DNA from: Ohessyouella blattaphilus
Lineage (GTDB): Bacteria > Bacillota > Clostridia > Lachnospirales > Lachnospiraceae
Length of the DNA: 64,000 bases
Direction of reading: 5' to 3'
Assembly: GCF_024721265.1 (NCBI RefSeq)
Contig: NZ_JAMXOC010000001.1
Location: forward strand, 310,001-374,000
A program made the position numbers and the translations under genes. Shown here in pieces: positions 1-7,284 of this stretch (within the stretch, counting starts at the first letter, position 1; the number at the start of each line of letters is the position of its first letter). The notes below the pieces were generated by a model, which did not search any database, was not told where the DNA came from, and saw only the letters and a program-made list of their open reading frames with translations.

Positions 1-161
1 ATAGACTTTAAGAGGGTGGATTTACCACAGCCGGAGGGACCGATAAAGGCGGTTATCTTCTTTTCCTCAATCTTCATATTGATATTTTTAAGGGCGTGAA
101 AGTCGTCATAATATAAATTTAGATTGTTGACACCAACTTTCGGTGTTTCGTTTTTTTCCAT
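1..161 (-). CDS. pstB: Phosphate ABC transporter ATP-binding protein PstB (N-terminal part, cut by window edge)
   Basis: Only the first ~53 residues are in the window; the gene runs off the left edge. The ATG is at 161-159. The visible peptide contains the Walker A motif GPSGCGKST, as in the ATPase of the high-affinity phosphate importer. It is the fourth gene of a pstS-C-A-B operon, starting 12 bases after the pstA stop. PstB identity rests on the motif plus the position; confidence is high despite the truncation. Confidence 0.93.
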   Translation of the reverse strand, partial: MEKNETPKVGVNNLNLYYDDFHALKNINMKIEEKKITAFIGPSGCGKSTLLKS

Positions 162-173
162 GTTTGTCCTCGC

Positions 174-1007
174 TTATACTTTCGTAAGTTTTTTGGCAAC
201 GAATCCTGACAGCGTGTTGATACCTAAGACTAAAGCTAGCAGTACCACCGCGGTCGCGTAGGCTTGATCCATATGTAAGCCTTCGCTGGATAAATTATAC
301 ATATGCACGGCTAGGGTACGCCCTGACTCCATCACCGAAGTCGGTACCTTGGCAACCGTCCCGGCGGTGTAAATAAGGGCTGCTGTCTCTCCCACGATCC
401 GCCCAGTGGCTAAGATGATACCGGCCAAAATTCCGGGAATAGCCGAGGGGAGGACTACCTTAAAGACCGTTCGTAGCTTCCCTGCGCCTAAGCCAAAGCT
501 TCCTTCTCGAAAGGAGTCCGGCACCGATTTTAACGCTTCCTCGGTCGTCTTCATAACTAAAGGAAGAATCATAATCGCTAAGGTTAGGGCTCCTGCTAAT
601 AAGGAAAAGCCAAAGCCACAGGTAGTGACGAAAAATAGCATTCCAAAGAGACCGTAGATAATAGAAGGAATTCCCGTTAACGTCTCGGTGGTTAGGCGAA
701 TAAGGCCGATGAAGCGATTGCCCTTTTTGGCGTATTCTACCAGAAAGATGGCGCTAAACACTCCAATTGGTACCGCAATCACTAGCGATAAGAGCGTCAT
801 TAATACGGTGTTGATTAGAGCCGGCATCAGCGAAACATTTTCCGAAGTGTAATACAGGGAAAATAAGGACGGTCGCAAATGCGGTACTCCCTTTATCAAG
901 ACGTACGCCACCAGAAATAGAAGGACGGTAAACGTGATCAAGGCTGCTCCTACCACTAATAGCATCACCACTAGCGAACCGGGATGACCTTTGTATTTTT
1001 TAAGCAT
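174..1007 (-). CDS. pstA: Phosphate ABC transporter permease PstA
   Basis: Inner-membrane permease that pairs with PstC in the phosphate importer. About 277 residues, with several hydrophobic segments and the binding-protein-dependent permease signature in the region reading EGSFGLGAGKLRTVFKVVLP, the loop that contacts the ATPase. A longer reading frame is open upstream, but the ATG at 1007 has an AGGAGG six bases away and is chosen. The start overlaps the pstC stop by 8 bases, so translation is probably coupled. Confidence 0.95.
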   Translation of the reverse strand: MLKKYKGHPGSLVVMLLVVGAALITFTVLLFLVAYVLIKGVPHLRPSLFSLYYTSENVSLMPALINTVLMTLLSLVIAVPIGVFSAIFLVEYAKKGNRFIGLIRLTTETLTGIPSIIYGLFGMLFFVTTCGFGFSLLAGALTLAIMILPLVMKTTEEALKSVPDSFREGSFGLGAGKLRTVFKVVLPSAIPGILAGIILATGRIVGETAALIYTAGTVAKVPTSVMESGRTLAVHMYNLSSEGLHMDQAYATAVVLLALVLGINTLSGFVAKKLTKV

Positions 1008-1875
1008 TTTTATCCCTCCTGTTAAGCAATGACACACTCACATTAATTAGTAAAATAAAGACGAAAAGCACCACGCCTGTGGCAATCAGCGCTTCCCGGT
1101 GTAAATCCGTCGCGTAGCCCATCTCTAAGACGATATTAGCCGTCAAAGTTCGGATGCCCCGGAGGAGACCGTTTGGTAAGCGAGGCTGATTACCAGCTAC
1201 CATGATGACCGCCATCGTCTCCCCAATCGCTCGGCCCACGCCTAGGACCACACCAGCCACCACCCCTGACTTTGCCGCCGGTAACACGGTGCGAAAAATC
1301 GCCCGCTCATGGGTAGCACCAAGAGCTAACGCACCTTCATAATAGTAAGAAGGCACTGCCCGAATGGCGGATTCGGTAACTCCGATAATCGTTGGCAGAA
1401 TCATCATTCCCAGTAATAACGAAGCGGTCAAAATACTGTTGCCATTGCCGCCAAGCCCTAGCGTGCGGCCGATACTGCGAATCGCCGGTACTAATACCAC
1501 TAGGCCAAAGAAACCGTAGACCACAGAAGGAATGCCTGCTAGTAGCTCGATAGCGGTCTTTAGTGGCCGGTAGAGAACCTTTGGGCAATACATCGCCATA
1601 AAGACAGAGGTCAAGATTCCAATAGGCACACCAAAGAGAAGAGCACCTGCTGTTACGTAAAGGCTTCCCACAATCATTGGGAAGATCCCGTACATATCGT
1701 TATTTGGTCGCCATACCTGACCTCCTAAGAACTTTAGAGGACCAATCTTGAGAATCGCCGGTAAGCCGCCTTCAAAGAGGAAGTAGCAAATGATGGCAAC
1801 CGCTAGAATGGAAACACAGGCTGCTAAGAAAAACACCCCTTGCATAAAATATTCTTTAAACTTATTTAACTTCAT
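1000..1875 (-). CDS. pstC: Phosphate ABC transporter permease PstC
   Basis: First permease of the phosphate importer, about 291 residues. Hydrophobic segments begin near residue 15, and the ATPase-contact loop reads EGALALGATHERAIFRTVLPA. The ATG at 1875 overlaps the TGA of the upstream pstS (ATGA), with a GGGAGG-type ribosome site 9 bases before it, so this start is preferred over the longer open frame beginning at 1896. Length and order match the PstSCAB family. Confidence 0.95.
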   Translation of the reverse strand: MKLNKFKEYFMQGVFFLAACVSILAVAIICYFLFEGGLPAILKIGPLKFLGGQVWRPNNDMYGIFPMIVGSLYVTAGALLFGVPIGILTSVFMAMYCPKVLYRPLKTAIELLAGIPSVVYGFFGLVVLVPAIRSIGRTLGLGGNGNSILTASLLLGMMILPTIIGVTESAIRAVPSYYYEGALALGATHERAIFRTVLPAAKSGVVAGVVLGVGRAIGETMAVIMVAGNQPRLPNGLLRGIRTLTANIVLEMGYATDLHREALIATGVVLFVFILLINVSVSLLNRRDKNA

Positions 1876-2744
1876 CGCTGTGTCACCGCCTCCCAAGTCA
1901 TCGCTTCTCCTAGATATATCTTTTGCACTTCGGCGCTAGTAAGAGCGTCTAAGTCGTTTAATTTATTGACGATAATGGCGATGCCATCAACGGCAATCAC
2001 CGTCGCCTGTAGGCCGCGGCTGCCTTCTGAAGGCTTAAGATCCCGGGAAATCATGCCGATATCATAACCACCTTCTAGCGTCGCCGTAACCCCTGTCGTC
2101 GAGTCTGTACTTTGCATCTCCACTTCCATCTGGGGGTTCGCCTGCTGATACGCTTCTATTAACTTCTCCATTACCGGACTAACAGAAGAGGAACCGCCTA
2201 CCACGAGTTTCCCCGAAAGTCCTGAACTTTTATAATCCGCATCTGCCTCTAAGGAGACAAAACCAGCCTCACTTACCACCTTTTGTCCTTGACGGCTTTT
2301 GATAAAATGGATAAAATCGGCAACCTCTGAACTTTCTTTATACGTCTTTGTAACGATATTAAAAGGTCTCGCAATCTGATAGTCCCCACTTTTGATGGTC
2401 TCTTCGCTAATCTTGGCACCGTCAATCGCCAGTGCCTTTACCGACTGATTAAGAGAACCGTAAGAGATATAGCCAATCGCGTACTCGTCTTCTGCCACCG
2501 TACCGATAGTAACCGCGGTGGAATTAGTGATCTGCGCTTCTAAGGTAGTCATATCAAGGAGCTTGCCACCTTCTTCTTGTTCTAGGGCAAACAGTTCTGT
2601 AAACGCGCCTCTCGTCCCCGAACCATCTTCTCTGGCCACAATGGTAATATCGTTATCGGGATTCCACACTTCCTCGTGTCCACAACCACTAAGGATTAGA
2701 ACGAGGACAAGCCAAAGAATTAAAACTTTACATTTTCTACACAT
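1872..2744 (-). CDS. pstS: Phosphate-binding lipoprotein PstS, permuted domain order (operon copy)
   Basis: Extracellular lipoprotein that delivers phosphate to PstC/PstA. A hydrophobic signal ends in lipobox LILSGC (Cys21). The order of motifs is unusual: the phosphate-loop motif SGTRGAF is at residues ~42-48 and the motif GGSSSVSP, which opens most PstS proteins, is at ~183-190; the protein ends with IYLGEAMTW, which normally precedes the SGTR block. It therefore looks circularly permuted while keeping all the ligand loops. The ATG at 2744 has GGGAG eight bases upstream; in-frame TTG/ATG codons at 2759 and 2750 are badly placed. About 290 residues. Confidence 0.9.
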   Translation of the reverse strand: MCRKCKVLILWLVLVLILSGCGHEEVWNPDNDITIVAREDGSGTRGAFTELFALEQEEGGKLLDMTTLEAQITNSTAVTIGTVAEDEYAIGYISYGSLNQSVKALAIDGAKISEETIKSGDYQIARPFNIVTKTYKESSEVADFIHFIKSRQGQKVVSEAGFVSLEADADYKSSGLSGKLVVGGSSSVSPVMEKLIEAYQQANPQMEVEMQSTDSTTGVTATLEGGYDIGMISRDLKPSEGSRGLQATVIAVDGIAIIVNKLNDLDALTSAEVQKIYLGEAMTWEAVTQR

Positions 2745-2785
2745 AATCATATCTCCCAAATGCTTAACCGCTGTCTGATGAGATA

Positions 2786-2840
2786 ATTGTATTAAGTCTA
2801 TGTAAAGTCTACCGCCAGCTTTCTGTTAAATCTATGTAAA
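2786..2840 (-). promoter_or_regulatory. Tandem Pho-box-like repeats and -10 of the pstSCAB operon
   Basis: Read on the minus strand, TTTACATAGATTTAACA (2840-2824) and TTTACATAGACTTAATA (2806-2790) are two near-identical direct repeats. Each consists of two TTWACA-like hexamers 11 bases apart, the spacing of PhoP sites in Bacillus. A -10 candidate TACAAT lies at 2791-2786, directly after the proximal repeat. Phosphate-starvation activation by PhoP is inferred from this; no PhoP gene is seen nearby. Confidence 0.72.
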
Positions 2841-2875
2841 GAAAGAGGTATTTGCTCCGGGCAAATACCTCTTTC
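2841..2875 (-). terminator. Hairpin terminator after the upstream pstS
   Basis: Perfect 15-bp inverted repeat (2841-2855 with 2861-2875) and a 5-base loop, beginning four bases after the stop codon of the second pstS. It is followed on the minus strand only by TTTA, so the U-tract is short. It separates the monocistronic pstS from the pstSCAB promoter. Confidence 0.7.
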
Positions 2876-2878
2876 TTC

Positions 2879-3769
2879 TTATCTAACTATTTCATCCCAA
2901 GCAAGTATCTCCCCTACGTAAATAGCCCTAAGGTCGGTACTGGTAATATCTTCAAGGGAATTGCGTTTATTGACAATCACGGCGATGCCATCGGTAGCGA
3001 TAGCTAAAGGTATCGCCCCTTTATTTATCTCTTCTGCCTTAATCTCCCGAGAAGCCATTCCTAAGTCATAACTACCATCTAAAGTACTACTTACCCCCGT
3101 CGTCGAATCCGTTGTTTGAAGTTCGAGCGAAGCCTGGGGATTGATAGTCTGATACGCTTCGATTAGCTTTTCCATTAACGGCGAGACGGACGAAGAACCG
3201 CCGATTACCGCCTTCCCCTTCGGCTTAGCACTTTCAAAAACGACACTTTCCAAGGTAGGGATATAACCGTTATCACTCACCAGCGCCTGGCCGTCTTCGC
3301 TGTAAATAAAGTCGATAAAATCATCTACAACGGCGTTCTTATTCCCTTCTTTTCTCACTACATTAAACGGACGTGCTACTTTATACGTGCCCTTCTTGAT
3401 ATTCTCCTCGGTGGCTGCGGCGCCGTCTACCTTAATGGCTTTAACCGTGTCATTGAGAGAGCCTAGGGAGATATAACCAAGAGCGTTCTCATCCTCAGCA
3501 ACGGTGGTCATCATTACCGAAGTGGAATTAGTGATCTGAGCATCCGGGGTGGTTTGGTCCACCTTTTCACCATCAATCTTCTCTTCGATACCGATAAGCT
3601 CTACAAAAGCGCCGCGCGTGCCAGACCCCTCCTCTCTAGAAATAACGGTAATATCCCCAGAAAGGACTTCTGCTCCGTCACTACCAGCCTGCACCGATTT
3701 TTGGCAGCCTGTCAAATTCACAGCAGCAATTGCGGCCACTAACAAACTTACTACAATTCTTCTTTTCAT
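2879..3769 (-). CDS. pstS: Second PstS-like phosphate-binding lipoprotein, permuted domain order
   Basis: A 296-residue paralogue of the operon PstS, encoded just upstream but ended by its own terminator. Signal peptide with lipobox NLTGC (Cys22), phosphate-loop motif GSGTRGAF at ~48-55, GGSSSVSPLMEKL at ~190-202 and a C-terminus ending IYVGEILAWDEI. It has the same swapped order of the two halves as its neighbour. Aligned by eye, the two are similar throughout, indicating tandem duplication. It may have a different affinity or serve as a scavenging binding protein. ATG at 3769 with AGGAGG upstream. Confidence 0.9.
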   Translation of the reverse strand: MKRRIVVSLLVAAIAAVNLTGCQKSVQAGSDGAEVLSGDITVISREEGSGTRGAFVELIGIEEKIDGEKVDQTTPDAQITNSTSVMMTTVAEDENALGYISLGSLNDTVKAIKVDGAAATEENIKKGTYKVARPFNVVRKEGNKNAVVDDFIDFIYSEDGQALVSDNGYIPTLESVVFESAKPKGKAVIGGSSSVSPLMEKLIEAYQTINPQASLELQTTDSTTGVSSTLDGSYDLGMASREIKAEEINKGAIPLAIATDGIAVIVNKRNSLEDITSTDLRAIYVGEILAWDEIVR

Positions 3770-3812
3770 TTCGTTTAAGTCCTCCTCTAAAATTCAACTT
3801 TTTACAAAGCTT

Positions 3813-3866
3813 ATCTTAGAGGATGATTGTAAAGCTAGCTTCGGCGTCTCGTTAAAGTAACGTAAA
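3813..3866 (-). promoter_or_regulatory. Pho-box-like promoter of the second pstS
   Basis: On the minus strand TTTACGTTACTTTAACG (3866-3850) is a pair of TTWAC-type hexamers 11 bases apart, a further TTTACA lies at 3834-3829, and a -10 candidate TAAGAT at 3818-3813. The match is weaker than in front of pstSCAB but has the same spacing, so co-control by PhoP is plausible. Confidence 0.5.
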
Positions 3867-3892
3867 AAGCTGAAGGTTTTACCCTTCAGCTT
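3863..3892 (-). terminator. Terminator of the alarmone synthetase gene
   Basis: Ten-base stem (3867-3876 with 3883-3892), six-base loop and a run of Ts on the minus strand; the stop codon lies within the loop region. It ends the relQ transcript just before the pstS promoter region. Confidence 0.7.
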
Positions 3893-4541
3893 CCTTTTCT
3901 CTCTTTTCCTCTGCCGCAAAACTCAAAATCTCTGAGTTGAGGGTGAGCATCTTCTCATCTAACACCGAAATCATGTCCGCACACTCTTTCAGCTCTTGAC
4001 TGATGTGCTCGGGAGCGTTACCTTCAAACTTATAGTAAATCTTATGCTCCAAACTTGCCCAGAAATCCATGGCAATGGTTCGTATCTGAATCTCAACTTT
4101 CGTATCTACCACACTATCTGAAAGGTAAATCGGTACCGTAACTAACATATGATAGCTTTTGTAACCGCTCTCCTTAGGATTCTTAATATAATCTTTAATA
4201 GAAATAACTTTTAAGTCACTCTGCTTACCGATCATTTCTGCCAACACATAGATATCTGAAGTAAAGGAACAAATCAGTCTTACCCCAGCAATATCGTTGA
4301 CATACTTAACCATATTATCAATCGATGATTCATAGCCGTAACGCCGTAGCTTCTGGACGATGCTCTCTGCCGTCTTGACTCTGGTTTTAATATGTTCAAT
4401 GGGATTATACTGATGCACGTACTGAAATTCATCATTAAGAATCTCCAGCTTCGTTCCCACTTCTTTCAGCGCCGAATTGTAGAGGAACATAATCGTCTTC
4501 CAACTGTCCACGCTGTCGTAGCCGTTGTTATTTTCTTCCAT
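3879..4541 (-). CDS. relQ: Small alarmone synthetase (RelQ/YjbM type GTP pyrophosphokinase)
   Basis: 220-residue single-domain RelA/SpoT-type synthetase making (p)ppGpp from ATP and GTP/GDP. It lacks the HD hydrolase, TGS and ACT domains of long RSH enzymes. Visible family motifs are IKTRVKTAESIVQKL, DIAGVRLIC, SGYKSYHML (substrate binding) and VEIQIRTIAMDFWASLEHK with the catalytic Glu. The size and the C-terminal helical tail fit RelQ, which forms tetramers. It stands alone between terminators. Confidence 0.9.
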   Translation of the reverse strand: MEENNNGYDSVDSWKTIMFLYNSALKEVGTKLEILNDEFQYVHQYNPIEHIKTRVKTAESIVQKLRRYGYESSIDNMVKYVNDIAGVRLICSFTSDIYVLAEMIGKQSDLKVISIKDYIKNPKESGYKSYHMLVTVPIYLSDSVVDTKVEIQIRTIAMDFWASLEHKIYYKFEGNAPEHISQELKECADMISVLDEKMLTLNSEILSFAAEEKREKEAEG

Positions 4542-4597
4542 AAATCTACCTCGTCTTCTCCATAGATCTTACATTAAAAAGTATAGCATAGTTCCTA

Positions 4598-5122
4598 CTA
4601 ATACTCAATTCCTTCCCGGGCGATTATCCCCAGATCATAAGGATGCTTTTCCTTCTCAAAATAGGTAATGTAATGGCCTCTAGCCTCCATCTCCTCCGAA
4701 ATATCGTGGCCAGTAAGCACCAGTTCTAAGCCCCGAGGTTTGTGATCAATGAAGCTAAGCACCTTCTGCTCACTAATAACGCCTAGGGCTACCGCGTCGA
4801 GGATCTCATCGAGCACAAGCACATCAAATCCCGAACAAAACTTAACGATTTCATCTAAAGCCTTGGTATAATAGCGTCGATATTCTTTTTTCTCCTCGCC
4901 GTTCATCTGGGTGTAAAATTTCACATGTTCTTTCCCCGGTAGGCAAGTCACATTCGGCATTTCCTCAAGGATAGCTCGTTCAGACGAGGAATTGTCTTTT
5001 AAAAACTGATAGAATAAAACCTTTAGACCAGCCCCTGCTGCCCGGACCGTGGCTCCGATGGCCGCTGTGGTCTTTCCTTTTCCATATCCATAATAAATAT
5101 GTACTCGACCGGTTCCTCTCAT
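4598..5122 (-). CDS. cobO: Cob(I)yrinic acid a,c-diamide adenosyltransferase (CobA/CobO/BtuR family)
   Basis: 174-residue P-loop enzyme that transfers the adenosyl group of ATP to reduced corrinoid, in cobalamin synthesis or salvage. The Walker A-like motif GYGKGKTTAA is at residues ~12-21 and the acidic LVLDEI follows mid-protein, as in the family. No other cobalamin genes lie beside it, so salvage is as likely as synthesis. It lies 14 bases downstream of the IIC-like membrane gene and may be cotranscribed with it. Confidence 0.92.
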   Translation of the reverse strand: MRGTGRVHIYYGYGKGKTTAAIGATVRAAGAGLKVLFYQFLKDNSSSERAILEEMPNVTCLPGKEHVKFYTQMNGEEKKEYRRYYTKALDEIVKFCSGFDVLVLDEILDAVALGVISEQKVLSFIDHKPRGLELVLTGHDISEEMEARGHYITYFEKEKHPYDLGIIAREGIEY

Positions 5123-5136
5123 CTTCTACCTCTCCT

Positions 5137-6201
5137 TTACAAATCCAGCTTCATATCCCCTGGCTTAATCAAATTCAACTTGCGCATCCCTTCCGAAACC
5201 GCCAGCGTTACTACGGCCGGCAACAGGAAGAGTAAGACAACGATTTTAATAAGAACGACTGTCCCTGGCTCTCCCACAATCATAGTTTGGTAAGCCATAA
5301 TCGGACCCACCAGACCGGCCGTTCCCATACCCGATCCGGTAGCGTTGCTAGTGATTTTAAAGAGCATCGTTCCTACTGGTCCGAGAACGGCGCTGGAAAT
5401 AATAGCCGGTAACCAAATAATCGGCTTTCGGACAATATTGGGTACCTGTAGCATGGAGGTCCCGATTCCTTGCGCTAGCAGACCACCAAACTTATTTTCC
5501 CGAAAGCTAGCTACAGCAAAGCCAATCATATTACAGCAACAGCCAACGGTAGCCGCTCCCGCTGCAAGGCCAGACAAATTAAGAATAATACCTACCGCCG
5601 CCGAGCTAATGGGAAGCGTTAAAATCATGCCCATCAGGACCGATACCACGATGCCCATTAGGAATGGTTGCTGCTCTGTCCCCCAATTAACCAAAGAGCC
5701 GATAAAGGCCATAAACTTTGAAATACTCGGTCCGATAAGTAAGCCCACGGCACTACCTGAGCCGATGGTTACAATTGGCGTCAGCACGATATCGAGCTTC
5801 GTCTTCCCGGAAATAATCCCGCCCACTAAAATGCTGACGTAGGCGGCGATAAAAGCACCTAGAGGCTCACCTGGTCCCGCATAGACCATCGCCCCTTCAC
5901 CGAGCACTCCACCGGAAACAACGCTCCCGGCAAAAGCACCGATTAAGCCCGCCACCCCGGCGGAGACCGTAACTAGTGGCGGATGCCCAAACTTCGTAGC
6001 GACCGCCACCCCGATACCGGCGCCGGTCATGCTCGCGGCCACCTTGCCAACGGTTACCAATAGAGCCCCAAGAGGCCCACCCACAAATAAACCGATTTGT
6101 TGAATGATGGTACCGATAATCAAAGTTGCGAAAAGCCCCTGTGCCATGGCGCTTAAGCCGTCTATAAAGAGGTGATTTAAAATGCTTTTAACTGGTTTCA
6201 T
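5137..6201 (-). CDS. PTS-IIC-like membrane protein (PTS_EIIC_2 family)
   Basis: About 354 residues, almost entirely hydrophobic, with Gly/Ala-rich helices and the loops GGVLGEGAMVYAGPGEPLGA and CCCNMIGFAVASFREN, typical of the PF13303-type family annotated as PTS sugar transporter subunit IIC. No IIA or IIB partner is nearby, so a phosphotransfer role is doubtful and the substrate is unknown. The ATG at 6201 has GGAGAAG upstream; an in-frame ATG at 6219 has no visible ribosome site. Confidence 0.82.
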   Translation of the reverse strand: MKPVKSILNHLFIDGLSAMAQGLFATLIIGTIIQQIGLFVGGPLGALLVTVGKVAASMTGAGIGVAVATKFGHPPLVTVSAGVAGLIGAFAGSVVSGGVLGEGAMVYAGPGEPLGAFIAAYVSILVGGIISGKTKLDIVLTPIVTIGSGSAVGLLIGPSISKFMAFIGSLVNWGTEQQPFLMGIVVSVLMGMILTLPISSAAVGIILNLSGLAAGAATVGCCCNMIGFAVASFRENKFGGLLAQGIGTSMLQVPNIVRKPIIWLPAIISSAVLGPVGTMLFKITSNATGSGMGTAGLVGPIMAYQTMIVGEPGTVVLIKIVVLLFLLPAVVTLAVSEGMRKLNLIKPGDMKLDL

Positions 6202-6282
6202 AAAAATATTCTTCTCCATTCATAACGTATTTCTAAACTAAATTGTTCTTCATTTTAGGTTTTTTTTACTTATCCGACATAC

Positions 6283-6339
6283 ATTATACATATTTAAGCC
6301 TTATTATACAAATAAGTAAATAATTACTATTTACTTATT
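6283..6339 (-). promoter_or_regulatory. Promoter with inverted-repeat operator for the IIC-like gene
   Basis: Minus-strand TTGTAT (6311-6306), 17 bases, TATAAT (6288-6283). Directly upstream, touching the -35, lies a perfect 11-bp inverted repeat, AATAAGTAAAT (6311-6321) and ATTTACTTATT (6329-6339), with 7 bases between. This looks like a regulator site; the regulator is not identified. Confidence 0.62.
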
Positions 6340-6380
6340 CCTTTTTATCCTTTAAATTATTTTTTTCATTTCCTTTCCTT

Positions 6381-6410
6381 AAGAGATGCGGCCATGAGGC
6401 CGCATCTCTT
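6381..6410. terminator. Hairpin between the chagasin-like and IIC-like genes
   Basis: Perfect 13-bp inverted repeat (6381-6393 and 6398-6410) with a 4-base loop, 17 bases past the stop of the chagasin-like gene. Neither strand has a long T-run after the stem, so termination may be partial. Confidence 0.5.
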
Positions 6411-6427
6411 TTGCATATCAAAACTCC

Positions 6428-6871
6428 TTAGTCAATCACGGGATCTTTAAGCTTCTTATCAAGTTCCGCTTCCGTCTCTACACTTTCATCGAGGATTTCG
6501 ATCTTCTTATTCACAAACTCCACCTGGAGATCCTTATCTACTTTAAAATCATAGGTAACGCGATACGCCTTTTCTCCATCTTCCCACGGTCTTAAATACT
6601 CAAAGACAATCGTTGCCTCACCAGCGGTTTTAGCAACAAACTGATAGCTTTCACTACCTGCGGTACCAGCAGCGTCCTCATCGGTATCATAATCCTCTTC
6701 CATCTCTTCAAACTTCAAGACTTCGTCTTTGTCCTCTGTCAATTCCCAGACGTAACCCGTCGTCGGGTTAGAGGCTAAGGTAATCTCCACTTCACTAGGC
6801 TCTTTCTTACCACAGGCAATAAGCCCAAGTGCTAGCAAAAGAACGGCCACCATCATACTTACTTTTTTCAT
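6428..6871 (-). CDS. Chagasin-like (I42 family) protease inhibitor lipoprotein
   Basis: 147-residue secreted lipoprotein with signal peptide and lipobox LIAC (Cys20). It carries the three loop motifs of the chagasin fold: NPTTGYVW (loop 2, residues ~34-41), GTAGSESYQF (loop 4) and RPWE (loop 6), which insert into the active site of papain-like cysteine proteases. An acidic C-terminal tail of ~35 residues follows the domain. Its target, endogenous or host, is unknown. It has its own promoter, back to back with that of the next gene. Confidence 0.87.
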   Translation of the reverse strand: MKKVSMMVAVLLLALGLIACGKKEPSEVEITLASNPTTGYVWELTEDKDEVLKFEEMEEDYDTDEDAAGTAGSESYQFVAKTAGEATIVFEYLRPWEDGEKAYRVTYDFKVDKDLQVEFVNKKIEILDESVETEAELDKKLKDPVID

Positions 6872-6911
6872 AAAAACAAATCCCCCTTTATTTTCTTATA
6901 ATTCTTTTACC

Positions 6912-6933
6912 ATTATACTGCATGTGGTATACT
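6912..6933. promoter_or_regulatory. Back-to-back divergent -10 elements
   Basis: A minus-strand TATAAT (6917-6912) serves the chagasin-like gene and a plus-strand extended -10, TG-G-TATACT (TATACT at 6928-6933), serves the small orphan gene. They are ten bases apart, so the two polymerases would compete. The same arrangement occurs at 17803-17824. Confidence 0.55.
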
Positions 6934-6968
6934 TAATGCTAGATTTTTAAAGATATTGGAGAAAAAGA

Positions 6969-7232
6969 ATGTTTAGAATATGGGCTAAAGAATTTAAAGA
7001 CAACCGCATGCTAAAAGACATGGTGGTAGAAAATGATAGCGAGGAAAGCCGCACCAAGAAGATCTTTGCCGCTGTTGATGACATCTGCTACGCCTTTGAT
7101 TTGAGCAAACCAATTTGGCTAGATAAGAATATCGCTGAGTTTAAGCGCTTAGATAAGACCCGCTTCTACGCGGATAACTTTGTGGATAGCATTGATTTTG
7201 ATTTTTTGGAAATTCATGTAATTGAAGAGTAG
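6969..7232 (+). CDS. Small conserved-looking protein of unknown function (87 aa)
   Basis: Not recognised. It is 87 residues, soluble, and both basic and acidic (MFRIWAKEFKDNRML at the start; acidic IDFDFLEIHVIEE at the end), with no signal or membrane segment. It has all the marks of a real gene: extended -10 at 6928, GGAG eight bases before the ATG, and a strong terminator overlapping its stop. It is a stand-alone gene between oppositely oriented neighbours. Confidence 0.78.
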   Translation: MFRIWAKEFKDNRMLKDMVVENDSEESRTKKIFAAVDDICYAFDLSKPIWLDKNIAEFKRLDKTRFYADNFVDSIDFDFLEIHVIEE

Positions 7233-7260
7233 GGCGGACATTTTGTCCGCCCTACTCTTT
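7227..7260. terminator. Bidirectional terminator
   Basis: Fourteen-base perfect stem (7227-7240 with 7244-7257), 3-base loop, T-run on the plus side and A-rich flank on the left. It lies between the convergent small orphan gene and the Na/Pi cotransporter gene. Confidence 0.8.
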
Positions 7261-7284
7261 TATGTAAGCAAATTCTATTTTGTT

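Noticed and set aside
6381-6410. Hairpin as proof of a strong terminator after the chagasin-like gene
   Set aside because: The stem is excellent but neither strand carries a proper T-tract, so it is listed only with low confidence.
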